Origin: Candidatus Odyssella thessalonicensis
GTDB lineage: Bacteria > Pseudomonadota > Alphaproteobacteria > Bin65
DNA: 9,431 nucleotides
Direction: 5' to 3'
Assembly: GCA_005240015.1 (NCBI GenBank)
Contig: SBBV01000236.1
Coordinates: forward strand, 1 to 9,431
The translations under genes were made by a program, and so were the position numbers. Each line of letters opens with the position of its first letter. Position 1 is the first letter of the stretch. Of the stretch, positions 1 through 9,431 are shown one piece after another. The notes under the pieces were generated by a model, which worked only from the letters and a program-made list of their open reading frames with translations, was not told the origin of the DNA and searched no databases.

Positions 1-57
1 CCGAAGGCTGGGGGCGGGTTGCACTTCGGCTGCCGCATCGTGTTCGCGCGCATCTGA
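1..57 (+). pseudogene. 5'-truncated-by-window fragment of a PQQ-dependent sugar dehydrogenase gene copy
   Basis: Read in frame 1, these bases encode PKAGGGLHFGCRIVFAR followed by Ile and a TGA stop. The first 17 residues are identical to residues 145-161 of the complete PQQ-dependent dehydrogenase encoded on the opposite strand at 336-1460. The nucleotide match is also perfect: positions 1-51 are the reverse complement of 978-1028. Homology stops abruptly at position 52, and the frame closes two codons later. The fragment carries the HFG motif with the probable catalytic histidine, but everything after it is missing here, so this copy cannot encode a functional enzyme. How far it extends leftwards is outside the window. 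It may be a recent inverted partial duplication or a fold-back assembly artefact at a contig end. Complete identity argues for a very recent or artificial origin. Confidence 0.7.
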
Positions 58-174
58 GCGCCGCGTTTCCCAGCCGAACGAGACGTGTGCCGGGCGGTTC
101 CGCGCGATAGCGCCGCAGCCTGGGCATGGCGCATTGTCGCCGCGGACCGCAGTAATCCCACGTCAAACAGATTT

Positions 175-290
175 GTCGTCCCCGCGAAAGCGGGGACCCA
201 AGCAGCGTGTGCGCCGGAACGGCACTCGCGGCGAACGCAAGTCGGTGGAGACGTGGGTCCCCGCTTTCGCGTCGCTTTCGCGGGGACGAC
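175..290. repeat. paired palindromic REP/REPIN-like element
   Basis: Left arm 175-200 begins GTCGTCCCCGCGAAAGCGGG and contains a hairpin of CCCCGC and GCGGGG around a GAAA loop. Right arm 254-290 is the reverse complement of the left arm, interrupted by an 11-bp insertion at 272-282 that tandemly duplicates 261-271 (core CGCTTTCGCG). The arms are 53 bp apart. This family of GTCGTCCCCGCGAAAGCGGGG-type palindromes is very common between genes in alphaproteobacteria, where its chance translation (VVPAKAGTQ, SSPRKRGPK) is often misannotated as protein. The element lies 45 bp beyond the 3' end of the convergent-side PQQ dehydrogenase gene, so its hairpins could also protect or end that transcript. 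That role is an inference: no T-tract follows. No target-site duplication is evident. Confidence 0.8.
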
Positions 291-335
291 CAGGGGGCTT
301 AGCGCGCTACGTCGGGCATCGAGAGCTTGAATGCG

Positions 336-1460
336 CTACCGCGCCGGCTCGAGGCGGAGGATGCGGCCGTTGCTTTCGTCGGTGAGGATGTAGACGTAGC
401 CGTCCGGTCCCTGCCGCACGTGGCGCAGCCGGTCGCCGACGTCGCGCAGCATGCGCTCCTCGCGCACCACCTTCTCGCCGGCAAGCTCGAGGCGCACGAG
501 CATCTGCTGGCGCAGCACGGCGATCAGCATGTTGCCGCGCCAGCCGGGGAACTGGTCGCCGGTGTAGAAGTCCATGCCCGCGGGCGCGATCGCCGGGTTC
601 CAGTTGTAGACCGGCTGCTCCATGCCGGCCTTGTGCGTGCCGATGCCGATCGGCGCGCCGTGATAATGGCGGCCGATGCCGATCACGGGCCAGCCGTAGT
701 TGCGACCGGCGAGTGGAATGTTCACCTCGTCGCCGCCCGCGGGCCCGTGCTCGACGGTCCAGAGCTTGCCGGTTTGGGGATGCAGGGCTGCGCCCTGCAC
801 GTTGCGGTGGCCGTAGGACCAGATCTCGGGCCGCGCGCCGTTGCGGCCGACGAGCGGATTGTCGGCCGGCACGCGGCCGTCGGCCTCGAGCCGGATCACC
901 TGGCCGCGATGGATCGAGACGTCCTGCGCCAGATCCATCTGCCCGCGCTCGCCGAGCGTCAGGAACACGCGGCCGTCGCGCGCGAACACGATGCGGCAGC
1001 CGAAGTGCAACCCGCCCCCAGCCTTCGGCTGCTGGCTAAAGATGACCTTCAGATTCTCGAGCCGCGTGCCGTCGTCGGAAAGGCGCGCGAGGGCCATCGC
1101 CGTACCGGCGCCGCCGGGGCCGGGCTCGGCATAGCAGAAATAGACGAGGCGGTTGCGCGCGAAGCCGGGATGCAGGGTCACGTCGAGCAGGCCGCCCTGG
1201 CCGCGCGGGTAGACCTCGGGCACGCCGGCGATCGGCGGCGAGAGCTGCCCGTTCGCGGCGACGATGCGCATGCGGCCGGGCCGCTCGGTGACGAGCATGC
1301 GGCCATCGGGAAGGAAGGCCAAGCCCCAGGGATGCTCGAGCCCGCGCGCGACGGTGACGACGCGGATCTCGTGCTTCTCGGTGCGGACGGTCTCGGCGTG
1401 GGCAGACGGCGCAATCGCCCCGATTGCAGCGAGCAGCGCGATCGCGGCGGATGCTTTCAT
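336..1460 (-). CDS. exported PQQ-dependent soluble sugar (aldose) dehydrogenase
   Basis: A 374-residue member of the glucose/sorbosone dehydrogenase beta-propeller family (YliI/soluble GDH-like). Such enzymes oxidise aldose sugars in the periplasm using PQQ and calcium. Residues 1-22 form a Sec signal peptide (MKASAAIALLAAIGAIAPSAHA, cleavage after AHA). The propeller starts with GLEHPWGLAFLPDGR (40-54). H152 in LHFGCR corresponds to the catalytic histidine by family comparison, R219-N220 in GHRN to substrate/PQQ contacts, and EHGPAGGDEVN (237-247) to the calcium/PQQ loop. The closing blade has RHVRQGPDGYVYILTDE (346-362). Length is normal for the family. The start is supported by a GAGGA sequence about 9 nt upstream. 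It lies 76 bp downstream of the EEP-fold gene on the same strand. No PQQ biosynthesis genes are in view and the sugar substrate cannot be read from sequence. Residues 145-161 are duplicated at the window's left edge. Confidence 0.9.
   Translation of the reverse strand: MKASAAIALLAAIGAIAPSAHAETVRTEKHEIRVVTVARGLEHPWGLAFLPDGRMLVTERPGRMRIVAANGQLSPPIAGVPEVYPRGQGGLLDVTLHPGFARNRLVYFCYAEPGPGGAGTAMALARLSDDGTRLENLKVIFSQQPKAGGGLHFGCRIVFARDGRVFLTLGERGQMDLAQDVSIHRGQVIRLEADGRVPADNPLVGRNGARPEIWSYGHRNVQGAALHPQTGKLWTVEHGPAGGDEVNIPLAGRNYGWPVIGIGRHYHGAPIGIGTHKAGMEQPVYNWNPAIAPAGMDFYTGDQFPGWRGNMLIAVLRQQMLVRLELAGEKVVREERMLRDVGDRLRHVRQGPDGYVYILTDESNGRILRLEPAR
978..1028 (-). repeat. internal partner of a 51-bp perfect inverted repeat with positions 1-51
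   Basis: This stretch lies inside the PQQ-dependent dehydrogenase gene (codons 145-161). It is the exact reverse complement of positions 1-51, each base i pairing with base 1029-i. The match ends at 977/52 on one side; on the other it runs into the window edge, so the true repeat may be longer. The two arms are about 0.93 kb apart. Confidence 0.9.
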
Positions 1461-1536
1461 GATTGGAGTCCTCGCAGCCGATCGCCGAATACTTAGGTCC
1501 TCGGACCGGCGCGGCGCATCACATGCCTGTGACCGA

Positions 1537-2610
1537 TCATCGCTTGAGGACGAGATCCGACGTCACCGGATAATGATCCGAGCCGACATAGGGGCCGCGC
1601 CGATTGGCGGCGACGGCGAAATGCCGGCTGACCAGCACATGGTCGATCGGGATTCCACCGATGAGAAGCGCCGGCAGGTAGTGCATCGGCGTCGCATGCG
1701 CCGGCCACGTTTTCGGCCATACGCGGTAGTCTCCGGTGAAGGCGAGGCCGCCGGCGCGCCACGCGTGGCGGAATCGCGCGGACCAGGGTGTGAGGTTGAA
1801 GTCGCCGGCGATGATCACGGGGAGGTCGGCTTGCGCCGTCAGGCGCATCCAAGCGTCGAAGTAGAGCTGATGCAGCTCGTAAAGCGATGGGCTCATCGGG
1901 TAGGGGGCGTGAACCGCGAACAAGCGGAACGTCCCCGCCGGGTGACGCACGGTTGCTTCGACGATCGGCGACCACGGCACGCGGTGAAGCTGCGCCGCCT
2001 CGATCGGGTAGCGGCTGAGCACGACAACGCCGGACTCCTGCTCCTCCCAATCCGCCGGCGCGACATAGGGATAGTCCTTCGTGAGCGCGCGGATCAGCGG
2101 AAGCGCCGCCGGCGTAAGCTCCTGGAGCGCGATCACGTCGGTCTGGCCGTTGCGAAAATGCGCGACGAGCGCTTCGAGCGACGTGTTGCTCCATTGCAGG
2201 TTCGTGGTGACGATGCGGATGCGCTGGCTCGGCGGCGCATCCTGCGCGCGGTCCGCGACCGGGACGCCCGCGATCACGATCAGCTGCGGCACGATCAAGG
2301 CGCAGGCAACGGCGGCGAGCGCGCGCCGGCGCAGCGCGAGCGCGAGGGCCGCAAGCGCCGAGGCCACGGCGATGTACTGGAAGCGGAAATGCGCAAAGAA
2401 ATCGGCGAACCACCACTGGTCGCCGAGCTCCGCGAGGAGCGTGGCAGCGGCGAGGCCGGCAATACCGCCGTGCAGCAAGGTGGAAGCGAGCGGCCGCGAC
2501 CGCCGGCGCGGGAAGGCGCCGACGTCGGCCGTGCCGAGGCCGGAAAGGCCCGCATCGGCTTCTGCCCGCGCATCCGCTTGGGCGCGTGGTTCTCTCGGCG
2601 CGATCGTCAT
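1537..2610 (-). CDS. membrane-anchored endonuclease/exonuclease/phosphatase family protein
   Basis: A 357-residue protein with two parts. Residues 1-40 are an Ala/Arg/Asp-rich, probably disordered cytoplasmic tail. Residues 41-116 hold about three hydrophobic helices (roughly 41-62, 76-94 and 98-116). From about 131 to the end is an EEP (exonuclease III/DNase I/sphingomyelinase-like) metal-dependent hydrolase domain. Its hallmark residues are visible: N137 (TTNLQW), E164 (LQEL), H234 (VHAP), D270 and N272 (GDFNLTPWS), D323-H324 (IDHVLVS) and D345-H346 (GSDHYPV). The helix layout would put the catalytic domain outside the cytoplasm if there are three spans. Family members cleave phosphodiesters in nucleic acids, lipids or inositol phosphates; the substrate cannot be told here. 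The ATG is preceded by a purine-rich AAGGGG only about 2 nt away, which is close for a Shine-Dalgarno site, so the start is less certain than the domain. It is the second-last gene in a minus-strand row. Confidence 0.85.
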   Translation of the reverse strand: MTIAPREPRAQADARAEADAGLSGLGTADVGAFPRRRSRPLASTLLHGGIAGLAAATLLAELGDQWWFADFFAHFRFQYIAVASALAALALALRRRALAAVACALIVPQLIVIAGVPVADRAQDAPPSQRIRIVTTNLQWSNTSLEALVAHFRNGQTDVIALQELTPAALPLIRALTKDYPYVAPADWEEQESGVVVLSRYPIEAAQLHRVPWSPIVEATVRHPAGTFRLFAVHAPYPMSPSLYELHQLYFDAWMRLTAQADLPVIIAGDFNLTPWSARFRHAWRAGGLAFTGDYRVWPKTWPAHATPMHYLPALLIGGIPIDHVLVSRHFAVAANRRGPYVGSDHYPVTSDLVLKR

Positions 2611-2742
2611 TGCCCCTTGCCCGGGCCGTTGTGACGGCCGCTCGATAGCGCGCGCGCGCGGCGCAATTGTGGCATGGCCGCGTCGCCGCCGCAGGTTTTC
2701 GAAGACAGCGTGTGCGTTATGGGCCGGAAGCGGGCGGCCGCG

Positions 2743-3348
2743 TCAGCGCCCGTTGCGCGCGGCGTCCTTCAAGTGCTGGCGCGCGAGGATCGTGCGCTCG
2801 AGCGGGCCGAACTGCGGCTCCGAGGACCACTGGACCAGCACCCTTTGCGCATCCAGGAAATACTCGATGCGGTCCACCGCGCCGCCGGCGTTGCAATCGG
2901 CGAGCAGCTTCAATTCGTTCACCACACGGCGAGGATGCGGCTGCCGCTCCTCGATCGTGACCACGGCGGAAAACACGGCGCCACACAGGCCTCTGAGGTT
3001 TGCATCGAGCGGCGTGCCGCGCACGAAGGTCGCGACTGATTTGCCGCCGGCAAGCTCGCACGTCACCACCTTGGCGGGGGCGGTCCGGTCCTTGGCGCCG
3101 GCGCGGCTGTGGCGCGCCACATCGACGAGCCAGTCGGCGTCCTTCAGGCGGCGGACGCGGTCGCACTCTTCGTTCTCGGCCCGGAACGGAACCACGCGCA
3201 CGAGGTTGGCCGCGCGATCGCACTGAACCTCGACGAAATTGCAGGCGTAGTCCGCCGCGGCGGGGGCCGCCGCCAAAACCGTCGCCGCGAACGACGCCGC
3301 CAATGCCTGGCACGCCGTCGATGCGCTCGGCGCGAATCGCCGAACCAT
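2743..3348 (-). CDS. secreted cysteine-containing protein of unknown function
   Basis: A 201-residue protein that I do not recognise. Residues 1 to about 32 look like a Sec signal peptide: MVRR, then an alanine-rich hydrophobic stretch ending APAAA, cleaved before DYACNF. The mature part has six cysteines (36, 43, 62, 97, 122, 152), an even number compatible with disulfide bonds in the periplasm. It is otherwise mixed charged and hydrophobic, with no membrane span and no catalytic motif I can name. The start is supported by GGAG about 8 nt upstream of the ATG. The reality of the gene rests on signal peptide, ribosome site and placement in a same-strand gene row; plus-strand ORFs over it lack these. 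It lies 125 bp after gcdH and 132 bp before the EEP-fold gene, and no clear promoter or terminator is visible in either gap. Confidence 0.7.
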   Translation of the reverse strand: MVRRFAPSASTACQALAASFAATVLAAAPAAADYACNFVEVQCDRAANLVRVVPFRAENEECDRVRRLKDADWLVDVARHSRAGAKDRTAPAKVVTCELAGGKSVATFVRGTPLDANLRGLCGAVFSAVVTIEERQPHPRRVVNELKLLADCNAGGAVDRIEYFLDAQRVLVQWSSEPQFGPLERTILARQHLKDAARNGR

Positions 3349-3473
3349 GATGTGCTCCAGACCGGTGGGTAGGGAGCGCCAGTCTGCGCCCGAGTCGCTA
3401 CCGTGCCGTAAACGCCGGACTTCTTTCGCCGGCGCGCGTTAAGCGCTTCGCAACGCAGTCCGGTAACCGGCGG

Positions 3474-4694
3474 CTACGCCGTGAACGCCTGAATGCCGGT
3501 TTGCGCGCGGCCGAGGATCAGCGCGTGGATGTCGTGCGTGCCCTCGTAGGTGTTGACCGCCTCGAGGTTCAGCACGTGGCGGATCACGTGGAACTCGTCG
3601 GCGATGCCGTTGCCGCCATGCATGTCGCGCGCCATGCGCGCGATGTCGAGCGCCTTGCCGCAGGAGTTGCGCTTGATCATCGAGATCATCTCGGGCGCCA
3701 GCTTCTTCTCGTCGAAGAGGCGGCCGACGCGCAGGCACGCCTGCAGGCCGATCGTGATCTCGGTCTGCATGTCGGCGAGCTTCTTCTGGATGAGCTGGTT
3801 GGCCGCGAGCGGGCGGCCGAACTGCTTGCGGTCGAGCGTGTATTGGCGTGCGGCCGTCCAGCAGAACTCGGCGGCGCCGAGGGCGCCCCAGGCGATGCCG
3901 TAGCGCGCGCGGTTGAGGCACCCGAACGGGCCGGCGAGGCCGGTCACGTTCGGCAAGAGGTTCGCCTCGGGCACGAAGACGTTGTCCATCACGATCTCGC
4001 CGGTGATCGACGCGCGCAGGCTGAACTTGCCCTCGATCTTCGGCGCGGAGAGGCCCTTCATGCCCTTCTCGAGCACGAAGCCGCGGATGACGCCGTCGTC
4101 GGTCTTCGCCCACACCACGAAGATGTCGGCGATCGGCGAATTCGTGATCCACATCTTGCTGCCGGTGAGGCTGAACCCGCCCGGAACCGACTTGGCGCGC
4201 GTTTTCATGCCGCCGGGATCGGAGCCGTGGTCGGGCTCGGTCAGCCCGAAGCAGCCGACCCATTCGCCGGTGGCGAGCTTCGGCAGATACCGCATGCGCT
4301 GCTCCTCGGTGCCGTAGGCGTAGATCGGATGCATGACCAGCGAGGACTGCACCGACATCGCCGAGCGGTAGCCCGAATCGACGCGCTCCACCTCGCGCGC
4401 GACGAGGCCGTAGGTGACGTAGTTGACGCCGGGGCAGCCGTATTTCTCGGGCAGCGTGGAGCCCAAGAAGCCGAGCGCCCCCATCTCGGTCATGATCGCG
4501 CGGTCGAATTTCTCGTGCCGGTGCGCCTCGAGCACGCGCGGCATGAGCTTTTGCTGGCAATAGGCGCGCGCCGAGTCGCGCACCATGCGCTCGTCCTCGG
4601 TGAGCTGGTCGTCCAGCAGGAACGGGTCGTCCCACTTGAACGGCGCGTGCTGGTTGGACGGCACCGTGGCGGGTTTGGCCGGCATCTCATTCAT
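3474..4694 (-). CDS. gcdH: glutaryl-CoA dehydrogenase (acyl-CoA dehydrogenase family)
   Basis: A 406-residue FAD enzyme that oxidises and decarboxylates glutaryl-CoA to crotonyl-CoA in lysine, tryptophan, hydroxylysine and glutarate catabolism, in the cytoplasm. Family signatures are [11 protein letters not shown] (149-159) and WITNSP (182-187) in the flavin/substrate region, and DMHGGNGI late in the C-terminal helical domain. The catalytic base is E384 in [16 protein letters not shown]. Glutaryl-CoA specificity is indicated by E103, R110 and S111 in [19 protein letters not shown], matching human E87, R94 and S95, and by the Tyr383-Glu384 pair found in decarboxylating enzymes. Length is typical. 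The start has GGAGA about 9 nt upstream; a second Met is at codon 4. The gene is divergent from the liv operon across 306 bp and heads the minus-strand row. No electron-transfer flavoprotein or adjacent lysine-pathway gene is in the window. Confidence 0.94.
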   Translation of the reverse strand: MNEMPAKPATVPSNQHAPFKWDDPFLLDDQLTEDERMVRDSARAYCQQKLMPRVLEAHRHEKFDRAIMTEMGALGFLGSTLPEKYGCPGVNYVTYGLVAREVERVDSGYRSAMSVQSSLVMHPIYAYGTEEQRMRYLPKLATGEWVGCFGLTEPDHGSDPGGMKTRAKSVPGGFSLTGSKMWITNSPIADIFVVWAKTDDGVIRGFVLEKGMKGLSAPKIEGKFSLRASITGEIVMDNVFVPEANLLPNVTGLAGPFGCLNRARYGIAWGALGAAEFCWTAARQYTLDRKQFGRPLAANQLIQKKLADMQTEITIGLQACLRVGRLFDEKKLAPEMISMIKRNSCGKALDIARMARDMHGGNGIADEFHVIRHVLNLEAVNTYEGTHDIHALILGRAQTGIQAFTA

Positions 4695-4756
4695 GGCGAG
4701 CGTCTCCGATCAGGCCGCGGACGCGTCGCGCGGCGCTTATCCCCACAGGACGAGAT

Positions 4757-4786
4757 GTTTTAAGTCTAAAGCTTTTTCCCTGTCTA
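4757..4786 (-). promoter_or_regulatory. candidate gcdH promoter
   Basis: On the minus strand, TAGACA (4781-4786) matches five of six bases of the sigma-70 -35 box. It is followed after 18 bp by TAAAAC (4757-4762), a four-of-six match to the -10 box. It lies about 63 nt upstream of the gcdH start in the only AT-rich pocket of the region. The short dyad TTTA-N4-TAAA overlaps the -10 area and could be an operator. This is a by-eye match only. Confidence 0.3.
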
Positions 4787-4824
4787 GGCGACCGAGCGGC
4801 GCAGGGCAACCGGTCCAAATTTCG

Positions 4825-4853
4825 TTGTCTCGCCAGAGGGCCTTGGCTAATAA
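4825..4853 (+). promoter_or_regulatory. candidate liv operon promoter
   Basis: TTGTCT (4825-4830), a 17-bp spacer and TAATAA (4848-4853) form a plausible housekeeping promoter. It would give a leader of roughly 140 nt before livH that contains the GGCGCC hairpins. A very similar pair recurs at 9359-9388. The -10 match is weak and the assignment is by eye. Confidence 0.3.
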
Positions 4854-5000
4854 GGCGCCTGCCTCGGGCGCCGCCGGCGCCGTGCGAACAACGATAAGGG
4901 CAGGGATGGCGGGGACCAATCGGGTTGCTGCGCGGCGCGGCCCCTCGAGCAGCGCGCGGAACCACCAATTGCATCATCGCCGGCGTTGAGGCGCTGACCG

Positions 5001-5948
<948 letters not shown>

Positions 5949-5952
5949 CGCG

Positions 5953-7469
<1,517 letters not shown>

Positions 7470-7473
<4 letters not shown>

Positions 7474-8278
7474 ACCGCCCGCTGCTCGAGGTCGAGCATC
7501 TCACCATCCGCTTCGGCGGCCTCGTCGCCGTCAACGACGTGAGCTTCACGGCCCAAGACCGGCGCATCACCGCCGTCATCGGCCCCAACGGCGCGGGCAA
7601 GACGACGGTGTTCAACTGCCTGACCGGCTTCTACAAGCCCACGATCGGCCGCATGCGCCTTATGCACGCGGCGACGGGACGCGAGTTCCTGCTCGAGCGC
7701 ATGGAAGGGTTCCGCATCGCGGCCGAGGCCCGCGTCGCGCGCACGTTCCAGAACATCCGTCTGTTCCCCAAGATGACGGTGCTCGAGAACCTGATCGTGG
7801 CGCAGCACAACCGGCTGATGCGCGCCTCGGGCTACACCGTGCTCGGCCTCTTCGGCTACCAGGGCTACCGCCGCGCCGAAGCGGCCGCGATCGACCGCGC
7901 GCGCTACTGGCTCGACCGCACCGGCCTGACGCCGCGCGCCGACGATGCCGCCGAGAGCCTGCCTTATGGCGGGCAGCGCCGGCTCGAGATCGCGCGCGCG
8001 ATGTGCACCGAGCCGGTGCTGCTCTGCCTCGACGAGCCGGCGGCCGGGCTCAATCCGCGCGAATCGGACGAGCTCAACGCGCTGCTGCGCTACATCCGCG
8101 ACGAGCACAGGATCGGCGTGCTGCTGATCGAGCACGACATGAGCGTGGTGATGCAGATCTCGGACCACATCGTGGTGCTCGACTACGGCCGCAAGATCGC
8201 CGACGGCGCGCCGGCCGCGATCCGCGCCGATCCGGCCGTGATCCGCGCCTACTTGGGCGAGCCCGAGGAGGCGGCCTG

Positions 8279-8279
<1 letters not shown>
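7470..8279 (+). CDS. livG: ABC transporter ATP-binding protein LivG
   Basis: A 269-residue ATPase that, with LivF, powers the LivHM importer on the cytoplasmic face. Motifs: Walker A GPNGAGKT (38-45), Q-loop Q94 in RTFQNIRLF, signature [15 protein letters not shown] (164-178), Walker B VLLCLDEP (183-190) with catalytic E189, and H-loop H222 in LIEHDM. LPYGGQ replaces the textbook LSGGQ, as is usual in LivG. The insertion around 113-135 and the end AYLGEPEE are also typical. I chose the GTG at 7470, which overlaps the livM stop as GTGA. It has GGGAG about 8 nt upstream and gives the expected N-terminus [17 protein letters not shown]; the open frame extends further upstream, but that part is only a shadow of livM. 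It ends one base into the livF start. Confidence 0.95.
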
Positions 8280-8988
<709 letters not shown>

Positions 8989-8992
<4 letters not shown>

Positions 8993-9336
8993 TTCCGCTG
9001 CTCGACACCCATCTCGGCGGAACCATCATCGTCACCGTCATCATGATGGGCTTCGCCGCCTGGACGACGGGCCGCGCCATCGCCGGCACCTGGCGGCCCT
9101 ATTGGCAGGTGATCGTCTATCCGCTGCTGCTGGGGTTCGTGGACCGCGGCCTCAATCGCGCCTTCGCCAATGGCGAGCTCTGGTCGCTCAGCGGATACCT
9201 GATCGACTCCGTCTTCCTGGTCTTGGTGGCCATGCTGGCGCACCGGCTCACCCGCGCCCGCCGCATGGCCACGCAATATCCCTGGATATATGAGCGGACC
9301 GGGCCGCTCGGCTGGCGCGAGAGGCGCGCAAACTAG
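8989..9336 (+). CDS. small three-helix membrane protein coupled to the liv operon
   Basis: A 115-residue protein with three likely membrane helices (about 11-29, 38-55, 68-87). A basic stretch follows (HRLTRARR, 85-92), then a cytoplasmic-looking tail containing QYPWIYERTGPLGWRER (96-112). I recall similar small proteins next to LIV-type operons in alphaproteobacteria (possibly the family catalogued as DUF6867), but I cannot confirm that here and no function is known to me. Its ATG overlaps the livF stop by 4 bases (ATGA) and has GGAG about 7 nt upstream, so it should be translated with the transporter. A role as an accessory or assembly factor of the LivHMGF complex is inferred from this coupling only. 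The positive-inside rule suggests the C-terminal tail faces the cytoplasm, near the ATPases. Confidence 0.85.
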
Positions 9337-9358
9337 CCTGTCAATGGGAATCCCTCCC

Positions 9359-9388
9359 TTGTCCGGATCGGGGCGAGGCGACTAATAT
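9359..9388 (+). promoter_or_regulatory. candidate promoter for the next gene downstream
   Basis: TTGTCC (9359-9364), an 18-bp spacer and TAATAT (9383-9388) resemble a sigma-70 promoter and closely echo the candidate liv operon promoter (TTGTCT, 17 bp, TAATAA). It begins 22 bp after the stop of the last gene and would start a transcript about 35 nt before the window ends. It is a by-eye match only. Confidence 0.3.
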
Positions 9389-9419
9389 CGCTGCCAGCGG
9401 CGCGGGCCGGATTTGGCTT

Positions 9420-9431
9420 GGGAGACAAAGA
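9420..9431 (+). promoter_or_regulatory. probable ribosome binding site of a gene starting beyond the window
   Basis: The window ends in GGGAGACAAAGA. GGGAG at 9420-9424 is a good Shine-Dalgarno core and its spacing would suit a start codon at or just after the last base. The final A could be the first base of ATG. Given the upstream livHMGF genes without a binding protein, a periplasmic substrate-binding protein is the most likely next gene; this is an inference from context. Confidence 0.4.

Larger units (their letters stand above)
4695..5000. other. divergent intergenic region between gcdH and livH
   Basis: This 306-bp stretch holds no gene I can support. Short ORFs across it lack ribosome sites and recognisable content. 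It should contain the promoters for gcdH (leftward) and the liv operon (rightward). It includes an AT-rich pocket around 4756-4780, unusual for this DNA, with a TTTA-N4-TAAA dyad at 4758-4769 and the palindrome AAAGCTTT at 4768-4775. Three copies of GGCGCC (4854-4859, 4867-4872, 4876-4881) can form alternative hairpins in the livH leader. No regulator gene lies alongside. Confidence 0.7.

Noticed and set aside
175..290. CRISPR-like array from repeated GC-rich units
   Set aside because: There are only two inverted arms with one 53-bp interval, not direct repeats with regular spacers.
85..385. Two short plus-strand ORFs with VVPAKAGTQ and SSPRKRGPK
   Set aside because: They are chance translations of the palindromic repeat at 175-290, a well-known source of false proteins. 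They have no ribosome site and no conserved domain.
327..1496. 389-codon plus-strand ORF opposite the PQQ dehydrogenase
   Set aside because: It is an antisense shadow produced by high third-position GC, with a repetitive Ala/Arg/His/Asp-rich translation. The minus strand has a signal peptide, family motifs and a ribosome site.
1264..2634. 456-codon plus-strand ORF, the second longest in the window
   Set aside because: It lies antisense to parts of two recognisable minus-strand genes, and its translation is Arg-rich, low complexity and unlike any known fold.
2648..2658. Alternating GC run as possible Z-DNA or a regulatory element
   Set aside because: Only 11 bases of GC alternation, expected by chance in DNA of this composition, and no associated structure.
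3349..3473. Possible rho-independent terminator after gcdH (GCCGG/CCGGC stem)
   Set aside because: The stem is only 5 bp with a 10-nt loop and no T-tract follows on the minus strand, so it cannot be supported as a terminator.
3501..4763. 420-codon plus-strand ORF opposite gcdH
   Set aside because: It is a mirror-frame shadow of an unmistakable acyl-CoA dehydrogenase; the translation is Ala/His/Arg/Val-rich with no motif.

Overview
The window is GC-rich chromosomal DNA. Gene content and style suggest an alphaproteobacterium, perhaps Rhizobiales/Hyphomicrobiales or Rhodospirillales-like: a complete LIV-type ABC transporter operon with an appended small membrane protein, an alphaproteobacterial GTCGTCCCCGCGAAAGCGGGG-type palindromic repeat, and strong GC bias at third codon positions, which also produces many long antisense shadow ORFs. 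The taxonomic call is an inference from style; there is no rRNA or other marker gene.

Layout. Positions 1-57 hold a short fragment that exactly repeats, in inverted orientation, part of the first full gene. Positions 58-335 hold no gene but contain a paired palindromic (REPIN-like) element at 175-290. Four minus-strand genes follow, from right to left in transcription order: glutaryl-CoA dehydrogenase (3474-4694), a small secreted cysteine-containing protein of unknown function (2743-3348), a membrane-anchored endonuclease/exonuclease/phosphatase-fold protein (1537-2610) and an exported PQQ-dependent sugar dehydrogenase (336-1460). The gaps between them are 76-132 bp, so a single operon is not certain.

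Positions 4695-5000 form a divergent intergenic region with candidate promoters for both directions. To its right is a tightly packed plus-strand operon: livH, livM, livG, livF and a 115-residue three-helix membrane protein. The genes are separated by 4 bp or overlap by 1-4 bp, which implies translational coupling. Together they supply both permeases and both ATPases of a branched-chain amino acid/amide-type importer; the periplasmic binding protein is not in the window. The last 95 bp carry a promoter-like element and end in a Shine-Dalgarno-like sequence, so another gene, plausibly the binding protein, probably starts just beyond the edge.

Functional reading: the divergent pairing of glutaryl-CoA dehydrogenase (lysine, tryptophan or glutarate catabolism) with the importer raises the possibility that the transported substrate feeds that pathway. 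The points most worth a second look are the exact 51-bp inverted duplication at the left edge, the expanded palindromic repeat, and the small membrane protein locked into the liv operon. I found no clearly new defence, mobile or RNA-guided system.
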